From Wallemia ichthyophaga EXF-994 (taxonomy: Eukaryota > Basidiomycota > Wallemiomycetes > Wallemiales > Wallemiaceae), in contig NW_008806282.1 in NCBI RefSeq assembly GCF_000400465.1, positions 124,001 to 188,000 of the forward strand: a DNA stretch of 64,000 nucleotides, written 5' to 3'. The position numbers and the translations under genes were made by a program. This document shows, one piece after another, positions 1 to 10,862 of the stretch (position 1 is the stretch's first letter; the number at the start of each line of letters is the position of its first letter). The notes beneath the pieces are model-generated. The model saw only the letters and a program-made list of their open reading frames with translations. It did no database searches and was not told where the DNA came from.

Positions 1-46
1 GGATTTGATTGATTGATTGATTGATTGGTTGGTTGATTGGTATTAG
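1..46 (+). repeat. GATT/GGTT tandem repeat in an intron tail
   Basis: Tandem GATT units with GGTT variants run into TATTAG, which serves as the 3' splice site for the first visible exon of the DUF2235 gene. The tract therefore looks like the end of an intron whose 5' part lies outside the window. Tetranucleotide slippage is the simplest origin. Confidence 0.6.
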
Positions 47-1261
47 GTGGGATTTGCATACCACATGTTCAAAGACAACTCAGATGAAGGCTGGAAGATG
101 AGTCAGCTCTTCAAAGAGACCTTCTCAATCAAAGTGAATATCCACTGGATAGGCGCATGGGACTCAGTGTCGTCTATCGGGTTCATTCCGCGTGATCTAC
201 CCTTCCACAAATCGAACAATGCCGTGAAAAATTTTACGCATGCAGTAGCACTCGATGAGCACCGCGCCAAATTTAAGGCAGGTCACTGGACGCGCTCTGA
301 TGAAATGGAGGTACGCATAGGTCCATGGCAGCGTCGAAAGGAGGAATTGAAACCTAAATTCGGAGACATAAACGAGATCGAGGAGGACGATGTTATACAG
401 GAGCAGAAAGACACAGAAGAAGATCCCAAAAGGGCGGTAGAGAAGAAGCGCGCTAAAGTGATGAAAAACATCAAGGAAATACGTAAACGTACACAGAAAT
501 CTAGTGGTGAGGATGATACCAGTGTAGATGCATTCAATCCGGAGATTCAGGCGCAATTTGAGATGCTGTTCGAGCTTCAGGATAAGGAAGATCTCAGCGA
601 GACTAAAGTAAAAGAGGTGTTTTTTACAGGTTGCCATGCAGATGTTGGGGGAGGGTAAATAAAACTGGACGCATCATGGTAACTTTTCCACTAACGTCAT
701 GATAGGGCCGTTGCCAACCATACTAGACATTCTTTGGCTCGTATACCACTCAGGTTCATGCTAAGACAAGCCTTCAAGGCTGACACAGGGCTCTTGTTTT
801 CGACAGATCTTCTCGACTATTACGGCCTCGACCTCAACACATTGTACCCATACGTCACTCGCCGCCCTCCGGCGGCTGAGGGGGCTCCAGAAGGCTTTCC
901 GGAGCTTCCTCAACAAGATAACCCCCGCAGAGTGTTTCCAGAAGCTGTCGAAGATTACTACGATGCGTGAGTGCTTTTAGTTAGCTTGGATGATGCTAAA
1001 AGTCTCAGGCTATGCCCTTATCATGATTACCTCAATTTGTCAAAAGGCTGGTGGGTCCTCGAGCTTTGGCCGCTAAGAGAGATCTACCAAGATGGTCACG
1101 GCAAGTATAGAAAGCGTCTTGCGCCAAACCTTGGCCATCACCGCGCCATAAGAGGTACTAACAACAAGTTCCACCGCTCAGTGGCTATTCGCCAGAAACA
1201 GATTGGATATGATATTAAAGCGCGCATGGTTGACTCGCCTACTGCTCACTGGGTAGGCTGA
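47..1261 (+). CDS. DUF2235 (T6SS Tle1-type alpha/beta hydrolase) domain protein, 5' partial
   Basis: C-terminal 373 residues of a DUF2235 protein, a serine hydrolase-like family related to Tle1 phospholipases and common in fungi. Exons are 47-654, 706-966 and 1009-1261. The first exon begins at an intron acceptor, so the N-terminus with the G-x-S-x-G nucleophile is upstream of the window. Visible family features are GFAYHMFK, the motif IHWIGAWDSVSS (catalytic-Asp region), TGCHADVGGG spliced to AVANHTRHSLARIPLR, and a late WWVLELWPL segment. A 60-residue charged insertion (Glu/Lys rich) sits before the TGCHADVGGG motif. The second intron can use an acceptor at 1002 (36 bp) or 1008 (42 bp). The latter gives DALCPYHD, closer to the family, and is preferred. 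Substrate unknown. Confidence 0.8.
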
Positions 1262-2563
1262 GACGCGCTTTAGTCACACCGAACCATATCACCACGCTCA
1301 TTCACTTAATTGTTCTCACGCTTCGCTCAAATATTTGCAAACACGTACGCAACGAATACAATGTTAATACACTCCTTAAATCCTAGTACACTTATTACAT
1401 TACTTTATTTGAAAATCCAATTCTTTTGCTCCTAATGCTCCTGCCATACATGAATATTCACTTATTAACTTGCTTAGCATAGCCTGGGCTTCTCGAAAAT
1501 TCAATTCTACCGGTAATGCAACATCTATTGCGTGACGTTGACGTCATCCTAGATAGCTACAGAAATGGGATTTGCTGAGATTTTGAACGTATATCCAGGC
1601 TCCTCAAATGATATTTATTACTGATATACGTCTTCAGGTTGTCACACAACTCACAATAATATCAACTGCTTCCGGTTTTGGATTGCCAGGTCATGCGAAG
1701 GTACCAACTGATAAAAGTGGATAGAGCATCCAATTATTATTTAATGATTCTTTGAAACCCGCTTGTGTAGCTTATGTGGGGCCGATAAGTGAGATTGTCT
1801 GCAGGCAATCATGAGTCATTCTGCCACTTGCAGATGACTCAGAGAAGGATGTCTGGATGTCTATTGGAGGATGTTCTGGAGCACGAATCACATCAAAACC
1901 ATAGGCTGGCTCATCCGAGTAATCCGTGAATGACAGAAGTTACTATTACCACGGTCATGGCGCAATACTGCAGGATAATCAAGGCAAATGCACTTGTATT
2001 GATGTCTGTTTACATTTAGGAATCCCGCATTGCACCCTTGAGCACGCAATTCATGCGCCATTCACACCATAGGTTTATCCAGGATTTTCAAATGCGGCAT
2101 TTCAGGCCAAAAAAACGTATAGGCATAGGTTTTAGATGGCGAATTATCCACGTAATTAGCAAACTACATTAAGGTTAGCATGCATTTGATTACGGCGATA
2201 ATGGTGAAGATTTTAACCGCATTAGATCAAATTCCAAAAGGAGGATTATAGTGATGATATTCAGGGATTATATATGTAAATAGGCTTATATGAAATAAAA
2301 AGCAATTTTTTAAATGGAAATGGGTGCGATCACATTGTACGGCTCTGAAGACGTGGAGTTGACAGATTGTTCACAACTTCCATCATCAGCGCACCGGGCA
2401 AAGCACTGTTAATTTACAAAGCTCAAAATTCAGCAAAATATTCAAATTGATCAAATTAATTCCTTCCAATTTAGGAATTTTGCGCCGAATCCATTAGCGT
2501 ATCCAACATCACAATACGCAACGACACGAACAACACAGTCAACACAATTAAAATTTCTTAATC
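1262..2563. other. 1.3 kb gene-free, AT-rich spacer
   Basis: No convincing reading frame or splice-linked exon was found on either strand, which is unusual in a window where most spacers are below 400 bp. It must hold the 3' end of the DUF2235 gene and the promoter of the amino-acid transporter. A perfect CRE palindrome TGACGTCA lies at 1539-1546, with a half-site TGACGT at 1533-1538. A GATAAG box lies at 1784-1789 and an A/T-rich ATTATATATG stretch near 2270. I saw no tRNA, repeat array or transposon end. Confidence 0.5.
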
Positions 2564-4082
2564 ATGGGATTTTTCGAGAAGAAAGATGCTTTGGATGTAG
2601 AGTCAGCAGCACATAAGCTTGATTCTGATAGCAACCTCGAATCCTCCATTAAAGAGAAGTCTCTTTCTTGGCAACAAGCAAGTTTTTTACTTTTGCTTGA
2701 ATACATCGTCATCGCATTGCTAGCGCTGCCTTCCTCATGGGCTAGTCTTGGCTATGGTGGTGGTACCATTGCAACCATCATCCTTGGTCTCACTGCCGGA
2801 TATACTCAACACGTCTTATGGCGCTTCTGCCTCAAGTTTCCAGAAGTACGCGATATTCTTGACGTGGCTGTTATTCTCGTTGGTGGTGGTGCGTCTTATT
2901 TTTTTATCATCAATTATGAGCTAATGTGACAATATCAGGTAAATGGGGTAAAGTGGCGTGGACGTGCGCATTTATCGGATTAGTACTGAATAACGTTGCT
3001 ATTATGGGATTGCATATTGTCCAATTCAGCCTTAGTATCAACACTCTCTCCGACGGTGCGAGATGCACGCAGGTGTTCGCCGTTTGTGGCACCCTCCTCA
3101 TGCTGCTCATTTCCCTCTTCAGAGAATTGAAGCACATGTCTCTTCTCGGGGCTGTAGCTTCCGGAAGTATGCTCGGCTGCATTATACTCGCAATGATCTT
3201 CTCAGGCGTGCAGGATCTCCCCCCCAACCACTCAGGCGGGCCAATCATCGTCGAGCCGTGGGCCCGAGAGGGAGTCGGTCTTGTAGACGGCAACAACGCT
3301 GTTCTCAACATCCTCTACACCTACGTTGGTCACATTCTCATACCGACCTTCGTGGCTGATATGAAGTGAGTCGTCATCTCGACTATAAGCCTCCCCCTAA
3401 ACACACCCTAGAAATCCAAAAGACTTTGGTAAAGCCATCTACGTCTCTATCACTGCAGAAATTGTCCTCTTCTCACTTGCGGGTGGTATCATATACTCGC
3501 AGGTCGGTGCGGCGGACATGACAAGTCCTGCATACGGATCACTCCAACCTGCCTTTCAAAAGACCATTGCGGCATTTGTGTTACCAACCGTAACCATTGT
3601 CGGCGGTGTATATTGCCTCGTCACTGCGAAGACTGTCTTTTCGAGAGTATTCGCTTTCAACTCGGTACACAGACGGAGTCATACCGTGAAAGGATGGTCT
3701 GCATGGATAGTCATCATTATTCTGCTGTGGATATTAGCTTACATCATCGGACAAGCAATTCCATTCTTCAACGATCTCATTTCGCTAATTAGGTGGGTTT
3801 AATTGCTTTTAGCGGCCTATGAATCACACTTACACTCATCTCAGCTCGCTGTTTGACAGCTGGTTCGGTTTTGTCTTCTGGGGCATTGGATATTTCTTTA
3901 TCTACCGCCGCAAGTCCTTCAGCGGTTGGGGCATCGTGGAGGCGCCACTCAATATTATCATCACTATCGTCGGATTTGTCCTATTGGGCTTGGGCACTTA
4001 TACTTCCGTAGAATCCATTATAGAGAGCTATGACACCGGCAGCATTAAATCACCTTTCTCATGCGTCGATAATGGCTTTTAA
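2564..4082 (+). CDS. Amino-acid transporter, AAAP family (PF01490)
   Basis: Secondary amino-acid carrier of the AAAP/Aa_trans family, similar to Neurospora mtr-type neutral/aromatic amino-acid permeases; plasma or vacuolar membrane. Exons 2564-2888, 2939-3365, 3412-3792 and 3845-4082 join in phase to 456 aa. A 45-residue hydrophilic N-terminus is followed by about 11 membrane segments. TM1 contains the family signature ALPSSWASLGYGGG, and later segments include YTYVGHILIPTFVADM followed by KNPKDFGKA, typical of the family. All introns are 46-52 bp with GTGNGT donors. The start is the only in-frame ATG before TM1. Substrate cannot be read from sequence. The GATA and CRE motifs upstream would suit nitrogen control, which is inference. 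Confidence 0.88.
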
Positions 4083-4327
4083 GGTGCTTCTAAAAAGCTT
4101 CTCGCGGTTTTGATGACAGATTATACGGAAGATGTTCACTTTTTCTTTACCTTATTACCTTCTTTCTTCTAGGATTTTAGAGACATTTCAACATGCTTAC
4201 GCTTTATGTTTTTACGGATGAATGCTGTCAAAGATATATCTTGTAATTCTACACAAAATAGACATAATATCATATACGGAGTTACATACAATATACAACA
4301 AACGCGAGAGCACCGAAAAAACACTAT

Positions 4328-5872
4328 TCACATAACATATTTGAAATCATAACGTTCATCACCAGTAACGCCATTTCTATCTTGTTCATCTTTTTCCTCC
4401 TGCGTCATGGCTTCCTTGCGTTTGTTCCGTGCTGTGTAGTTGACCCACTGGGCAGCATACAGGACGCATGACATAGCCATCACTGACATACTGACAGCGT
4501 GTCCAATCCTGTTGGTAGTGTAGATTTGGCCTGCAATGATACCACCAATGTTACCAAAACTCTGGTTCATTCCCATTCCAGTTGAGCGCTTAGTTACACC
4601 GCTCGCGTTGGTGTTCCACATTGTTAGATTAAGGCCAACTGTTACGTATATTCCTGTCCCGCAGACAAAGCATGCGAAGTATTGTACACCGACTATATCA
4701 TCAACGCCAAGCAAGATGGCATATCCGGCAACAGTAATAAGAGACGCTGTGATCAGCATCGGTACTCTGTGATTGTAGCGGTCAGCAACCATGGCGCATA
4801 TGACATAAACGATCGCAGCCCAACAATAATTCGCAGCCGAGAGAAGATTGGCATTCACGTAATTGAATCCTAGGTCTTGAATAATTAGCACGAGGAATGT
4901 GGAATATCCAAATAGACAAGTGTCAGCGCCCAGCTGCGCGATGCAAGAGTAGTATACGGCTGGGTCTTTGAGACATTTTTTCACTTCTGTCTTATAATCA
5001 CCCATGAACTGATACTTTGCCCCGTGTGCATACCTCACTTGCATTAGATATTTCTCCCTCTCATTGAGATACCAGGCCGATTGACTATCCTCTGCCAGAA
5101 GGAAGAAGAGCACGATGCCCCAAACGACGGTGAGCAAGCCTTCAAATAGGTAGAGAATCTGCCATCCTTTTAAACCACCACCATTCAATTGTAAAAGTCC
5201 AGAGGAGATAAGGCCACCGAATGCGGAAGAGATGGCTGCTGCGACAAACAACATTGCTGTCCTAAATGCAATCTCGTTTCTTTTGTAAAAAAATGTGATG
5301 TAAATAGCAAGGCAAGGGAAAAGAGCGGCCTCAAAAGCACCTAAAATGAGCCTCAGAGCAACTAGAGTTGCAAAATTTTCCTGAAAACCACTGCCAATGA
5401 CTACAGCGCCCCACAAAATCATTATAGCGCTCATCATATATCTTACCGGAAATCTTTTCATAAGACTTGATAGAGGTGCTTCAAACAGGACGTAGAGTAC
5501 GTAGAACACACTGGTTGCAATGTTAATGCCATTCGAGGGCATGTTGTTCAAGTCTTCTACCATTCCGCCTGAGGCTGCATTTCCAATGTTGCTTCTCTAA
5601 TATGGCGTGAGTGTGAGGTGTCTGAAATAGACAACTACGCACGTCTAAAAAAGATAAGAAGTAGGAGAAGCTAGTAGTAGTCAGATTGTATCTAAAGAAA
5701 TACTCCAAACTCACCCCAAAACAGGACATATGAATAGGTCTAGCTTTCGCACTAGCTTTTTTTCTTCTTTGGGATCAATTTGGACAGTGGAGAGGTCTTC
5801 CTCATGGTCATTGATACGGAAAGACTGGACTGAACCGTTGATTGAATTGTTGTCCTTTTCTTTGTCGTTCAT
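4328..5872 (-). CDS. MFS permease, anion:cation symporter / allantoate permease (Dal5) family
   Basis: Proton-coupled carrier of the ACS/Dal5 branch of the major facilitator superfamily, which moves allantoate, ureidosuccinate, nicotinate, pantothenate and similar small anions. Exons, from the start, are 5715-5872, a 28-bp microexon at 5643-5670, and 4328-5596, joining to 484 aa. The N-terminus is hydrophilic, then LVRKLDLFICPVLG begins TM1, followed by SYFLSFLDRSNIGNA, the family signature (Y-x-L-D-R-x-N-I-G-N-A). Downstream are the ALRLILGAFEAALFP motif of TM4 and twelve hydrophobic segments in total. The ACS family is normally 480-520 aa, so the protein is full length. It is transcribed divergently from a 5-oxoprolinase-like gene across a GATA-rich promoter, which points to use of a nitrogenous substrate; the exact substrate is unknown. 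Confidence 0.88.
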
Positions 5873-6363
5873 TTTGTGTTGAGTGTTTTATTGACAATAT
5901 AAATCACGCGAGATAAGGAAGTGATAGTAATATATGACCAATTCTTATCTTATCGCTTAGAAGAATGCTGATAGCTAACTTCTGACTTCTGCTGACTTCT
6001 GCTGACTGCTACAAAGACACGAGTCTTCGACCACCTTCGGCTCTACTCCAAGAATTAATAAAACCAGTCTATTTATATCACCGAGCTGCGTGATCTTGTT
6101 CACTGCAGGTTGAAATTTGACAGCTTTATAGTCAGATGACGTCGTCAATTTCGTCTATTGGTTCTTCCCTGCGGAAAATCCGATTGAGATTAGTCTTATG
6201 AATATTTTCAGCTCACGCTTCCTGCAGTGCCCTCCTGACCCAGTCACACCATCGGCTGGGCAGATAAGATTCATCTCGGCTAGAGGTTTCGCTTCAAATA
6301 ACCTCTAAGACCTTGCTATCGACTTCGTTTCGTCATACAACCAAACAACCAACCAATAACGAA
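5873..6363. promoter_or_regulatory. Divergent promoter with GATA boxes (MFS permease / oxoprolinase)
   Basis: This 491-bp spacer between two divergent nitrogen-related genes carries GATAAG at 5912-5917, an overlapping tandem CTTATC pair at 5944-5954, and GATAAG at 6263-6268. These match the core bound by AreA/Nit2/Gat1-type GATA activators. A TGACGTCG CRE-like site lies at about 6137, and a CTTCTGCTGA direct repeat lies near 5987-6008. Co-regulation by nitrogen supply is inferred, not shown. Confidence 0.5.
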
Positions 6364-8799
6364 ATGACAATTCCAGACAGATCAATACGCGTATCCGCAG
6401 ACAGAGGTGGTACTTTCACAGATATTATAGCCAGCTTTCCCAAGAACGGAAAGCACGAGGAGATTGTGGTGAAATTGCGTGAGTTTAGTGGTGGAGGTAC
6501 AAAGACTGCACTAACGAGTACTAGTATCGCAGGACCCCAACAACTACGCAGATGCTCCTACTGAGGGTGTGTAGTACTTGATTTGATCCGAGAAGCCCCC
6601 ACTTAACCCACGCAGGCATCCGCAGAGTGATCGAGATAGCCACCGGCGAATCTATTCCACGTGGCCAGAAGGTTCCATCGAAGAAACTCGATAATATCCG
6701 CCTTTCCACCACTGTAGCGACCAATTCACTTCTCGAGAGGAAAGGGGAAGAGCACGCGCTGCTTATCACGAAAGGATTCAAAGATCTTCTTGAGATCGGC
6801 AACCAGTCACGTCCAAAGATATTTGATTTGTCAATTAAGCGCCCATCGACGCTGTATAATGACGTCATCGAGGTAGATGAGCGCGTCACTCTCGTTGGAT
6901 ACACGCAAGATCCAGAAAGTGGAGAGAATGCGGTGCAGTTCGACGCCAAGGGCCGCATTGCCCGTGGCTACAGAGGCAAGGGTTGGGATGGTCAAGGTGA
7001 CGCAGAAGGTCCTGGCGACGTCGTGATGGGTGTGTCGGGCGAGGCTGTGCGTATACTCAAGCGACCTGATCTCGCTGTTGTGCGCCAGGACTTACAGAGG
7101 CTTTACAAGAAAGGTATACGCTCACTCGCTATTGTGTTCGTGCACTCATACACATACCCCAAACACGAACAGGAGGTGGCTGATTTAGCTCGCAGCATCG
7201 GTTTCACGCATGTGTCTGCCTCCTCCCAGCTCCTGTCTATGATTAAAATGGTGCCAAGGGGGGTGAGCGCAACTGCCGACGCATACCTCACCCCGGTCCT
7301 CTCAGACTACATCAACGGCTTCTTCCATGGCTTCGACGACGCTATCGGAGATGGTAGCGGTGCTGACGGGGGGTGCAAGGTAGAGTTCATGGGCAGCGAC
7401 GGCGGGCTGTTAGATTTGAGGAACTTTTCGGGCCTCAAAGCAATCTTGTCAGGACCTGCAGGTGGAGTAGTCGGTTATGCGCTCACTTCCTGGGACGAAA
7501 AGGCTAGAATACCAGTCATCGGTTTGGATATTGGCGGTACCTCAACCGATGTAAGCAGATTCGCTGGCGCTTACGAGACAGTGTACGAGACCACGACAGC
7601 AGGTGTTTCCATCCAGTCACCGCAGCTTGATATAAACACCGTAGCTGTGAGTTTTATAGCTAAATCCTCGCGCATCTAACAAACAAACACAGGCCGGTGG
7701 TGGATCGTGTCTTACTTTTAGAGACGGGCTGTTCCACGTTGGACCACATTCAGCGGGTGCACACCCCGGTCCAGCCTGCTATAAGAAGGGTGGACCGCTG
7801 GCCGTTACTGATGCGAATCTGTTTCTCGGTCGACTTGTTCCATCGCGCTTCCCGCGCGTGTTCGGACCCAACGAAAACGAGCCAATCGATCCATCGGCAT
7901 CTGCGGCGGCATTTGGGGAGCTAGAGAGGCAGATCAAGGCGGAGACCAACGCAGAGCATGATTTGGACGCTATTGTCTATGGATACCTCAAAATAGCTAA
8001 TGAGACAATGGCGAGACCAATACGCACGCTCACGGAAGCTAAGGGCCATGCGACGTGGTCGCACATTCTCGCAGCTTTCGGGGGTGCTGGTGGTCAGTCA
8101 GCTGCTGAGATAGCCCAGATACTAAAAATCTCGCGCGTTGTTATCCACAAATACTCGTCTATTTTATCAGCATTCGGTTTGTCGCTTGCAAATAGGACTT
8201 TCGAGAAACAACTGCCAAGTTCAAAGCTGTGGAATCAAGACAGCAAGCCTGAATTCACGAAGAGGTTGGATGAGTTGGCGGGAGTTGTCAAGCAGGAGTT
8301 GAATTCACAGGGCTTCGATAACGAGAGAATCACTCTGGAAAGATACCTCAATATGCGCTTCGACGGGAGTGACACAACACTCATGATTACGACAGACTCG
8401 GACGAACACTTCCACGAAGCATTCAAGGAACGCTACATCGACGAATTCGGCTTCCTTCTTGAGTCTGATATTATGGTCGACGATGTTAAGGTGAAGGGGA
8501 TTGGTAAGACTTATGATCAGCTCGGAGAATCTGCGCTGAGCGAGTACTCCAATTTGAAGCGCAGGCCACTCACGAAAAAGGACGCTGACAGTACACAACC
8601 ATCCTACTTTGAAATTCAAGGCAAGGGCCAGAGAGTAGAGACGCCGGTGTATGTGTTGGATAACTTGCAAGTTGGAGACACCATCACAGGACCAGCCATC
8701 GTAATCGACAATACGCAGACTATCGTGGTGTTACCAGATTGGATTGCAACATCTACCACTCAATGTTTGTTTCTTGAGTGCGAGAAGCTGAAACAGTAG
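6364..8799 (+). CDS. 5-oxoprolinase / hydantoinase A (HyuA) half only
   Basis: ATP-dependent 5-oxoprolinase opens 5-oxo-L-proline to L-glutamate in the gamma-glutamyl (glutathione) cycle. Exons 6364-6478, 6525-6566 (42 bp), 6616-7646 and 7693-8799 give 764 aa. The N-terminal Hydant_A_N domain begins with RVSADRGGTFTDI (the nucleotide-binding G-G-T-F-T-D motif). The hydantoinase A domain shows GLDIGGTSTDVSR (about residue 390) and, across the last intron, DINTVAAGGGS and HSAGAHPGPACY. The protein ends shortly after the HyuA C-terminal beta domain (GPAIVIDN, then TIVVLPDWIA). Fungal and animal 5-oxoprolinases are about 1250-1300 aa with a fused HyuB domain; none is encoded downstream before the next gene. 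It may be a stand-alone HyuA with a partner elsewhere, a hydantoinase/acetone-carboxylase-like subunit, or a truncated enzyme. Confidence 0.85.
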
Positions 8800-9069
8800 A
8801 GTGGAGTGCATGTAGAAATTAAAAGGATTAGAAATTCAAATGTATCTACGTTTCGAAATTAGAGTATAATAGTAAAGCAAAAAGGTATCAATTGAGTGGT
8901 GTATTCCATTGATAGATCTAAAAAGGGAATAGAAGGTAAGGGTTAGTAGAAATGTTAATTTGGGAGAAAATTCAAGTTATCAATCTAGCTGTGATTGTCC
9001 GGTATTAATGCGTCAGTTATTAGTGAAAAGAAGAATTAAAAAAAGTGGAATTCCTGTAAATCATCCAAA

Positions 9070-10804
9070 CTACTCCAAGCTCGCGTTGTAGTACTGATAG
9101 TTGTTCGGCCCAGGCGTGCGAACCGAATCTTCAACGAGGGGCGGAGGCTGGTAAGCGAACTGACCCTCGCCGTTATCAGTATAGTCTTCGCCGAGCCCGA
9201 GCGCCGACATCCTATCAGCAGACGTGGGCGGACAAGTGAAGCCGAAGCTAGCTACAGTTGGTGTCCTAAAGTCGTCCTCGTAGAATGAATGTGTTGAAGA
9301 GGCTGGTATAGTGTCGAAGGAGGGAAGCGATTGGGTTGTGCGTGGGACGGTGTAATCGAATTCCAAGTTAGACGACTGAGTGTGCTGAATGGGAGCGTAG
9401 GCCATGTCAAAGTGATTAAGGTGACCGATGTGGCCAAAATCGAAAGGAGAAACAGAGCTCATGGTACTGATTGTAGGGAGCGAGCTGCCGTAAATGGTTT
9501 GTGGTTGAGAATACCCAGTGTTGTGTATTTGTTGTTGTTGTTGTTGTTGCTCCTGCTGCTGCTCGAAATAATTCAGCTCCCTGGCAAAAGAATCCTCAGA
9601 ACGGTGTTTGCGCATTGGGCCAGATGAAGGCTCAATAGCTTCTCCAAAAGGTAGCAAGCCGAGATGCTCTGGTGAGCCATATTGGCTGGAGGAAGAGGGG
9701 CGCGACGAGTACTGACTGGCTGAGTCTGAGTTAGTAAGCGAAGACATGTACGAGCAGTCAGACAGAGTGTCTGAGTCTGAAGTCCTTGCGAGGGAACCAC
9801 TATGGGTACTACTATGGAAGCTGCGGTAGGCATCCTTGCCGTCTCTCGAATGTGTGCGGGTATGCACCGCGAGGTTATCAGAGCGGGTAAAAGACTTGAG
9901 ACACACGTCACATCTAAATGGACGCTCTTTGGTATGGGACCGCCTGTGTCTGCGGAGATGTTCATGCCGCTTAAACGCTTTGCCGCATTCGTCACACCGG
10001 AAAGTGCGCTCATCGGGTAGCTCGTTAGTGAGGTGCTCGAGGTGGTTCCAAGGGGGCAGTTTGGAAGGGGTGTCTTTGTGTGCAAGACTGCGCTTCTGTA
10101 AGATCTTTCTCAGAGTCTTTCCCTGCTTGTAGAACTCAGAGCCATTTTTTGTGCCGAGGAGAAAGACGTGAGAGAGGTTGTTGTCGTTGAGCTGTTGGTG
10201 GAGAGAGCAGTCATGGAGCCATTTGAATTTGAAGCTGGGCTCAAAAGTTGCAATTGTAGAGGCCTGTGCGGAAATTAGAAATTGAGGTACGGCGGGAGTA
10301 ATTGAATAGCCAACGCACGGGGTTGCCGGCAGCCTCGCGTTTCAAGTCACGCTCCAAGGCGTCGAGAAAAAGTCTGTCATGCGGCACAGCGTGCCAATTG
10401 AAGAGCTTTTGCTTCTTCTGGGTGCGGATAGCGCCATATCTGAAGAGAAGATCGAGAAGTTCACTGCCATTATCTTGAATGATGCTGTCAATACCAGGTT
10501 TTAAGTTGCGTAGGTCAGAAGAGATGCCCTCGTTGAGTTTTCTGTGGTCACGGATGTGTCTGCCGAGAGAGACAAGTTTAAAGCCGACGATCTTGAATAG
10601 GTCGGATGAGGATATGTAGAGATCGTTTAACCAGCGAATGCAGTGAATGTAATTTGATTCGCTCTCTAGTGGTATTCTGTGTATTAGAGCATGTGGATGG
10701 AGTGGACCTAGATCCAGCTCGTTATTAAACAGAGAAGGAGCCTCAATTAAGAAATTATTTAGAATTTTAATCGAACCAGCGATTTGAACGTCTATTTTAT
10801 CCAT
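9070..10804 (-). CDS. STE12: STE12-type transcription factor (STE domain plus two C2H2 zinc fingers)
   Basis: Nuclear factor at the end of the pheromone/filamentation MAPK pathway, controlling mating and invasive growth. Exons 10319-10804 and 9070-10263 give 559 aa. The STE DNA-binding domain spans about residues 48-158, with SSDLRNLKPGID, YGAIRTQKKQK and VPHDRLFLDALERDLKRE all conserved. Two C2H2 fingers follow at about 250-305 (CDECGKAF...HRRSH and CDVCLKSFTRSDNL...HTRTH). Fusion of STE and C2H2 is the usual form in filamentous fungi and basidiomycetes, unlike S. cerevisiae Ste12. A poly-Q tract lies at genomic 9526-9560 in the Ser/Gln-rich C-terminal region. An alternative upstream ATG at 10864 adds 20 residues and would overlap the EXO70 start codon on the other strand; the 10804 ATG is preferred. 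Confidence 0.9.
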
Positions 10805-10862
10805 GTCTAATGGTTTAACAGGCACCAGGCCAAATTGTGATGATCGTTGAGTTGAAACACCC
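10805..10862. promoter_or_regulatory. 58-bp head-to-head spacer between STE12 and EXO70
   Basis: Only 58 bp separate the preferred STE12 ATG from the EXO70 ATG. If the upstream STE12 ATG at 10864 were used, the two start codons would overlap in the palindrome CATG (10862-10865). Core promoter elements must therefore lie within the transcribed regions of the partner gene. No TATA box was recognised. Confidence 0.5.

Noticed and set aside
967-1002. 36-bp intron version in the DUF2235 gene
   Set aside because: The acceptor six bases later gives a 42-bp intron, a better pyrimidine context and the family spacing D-A-L-x-P.
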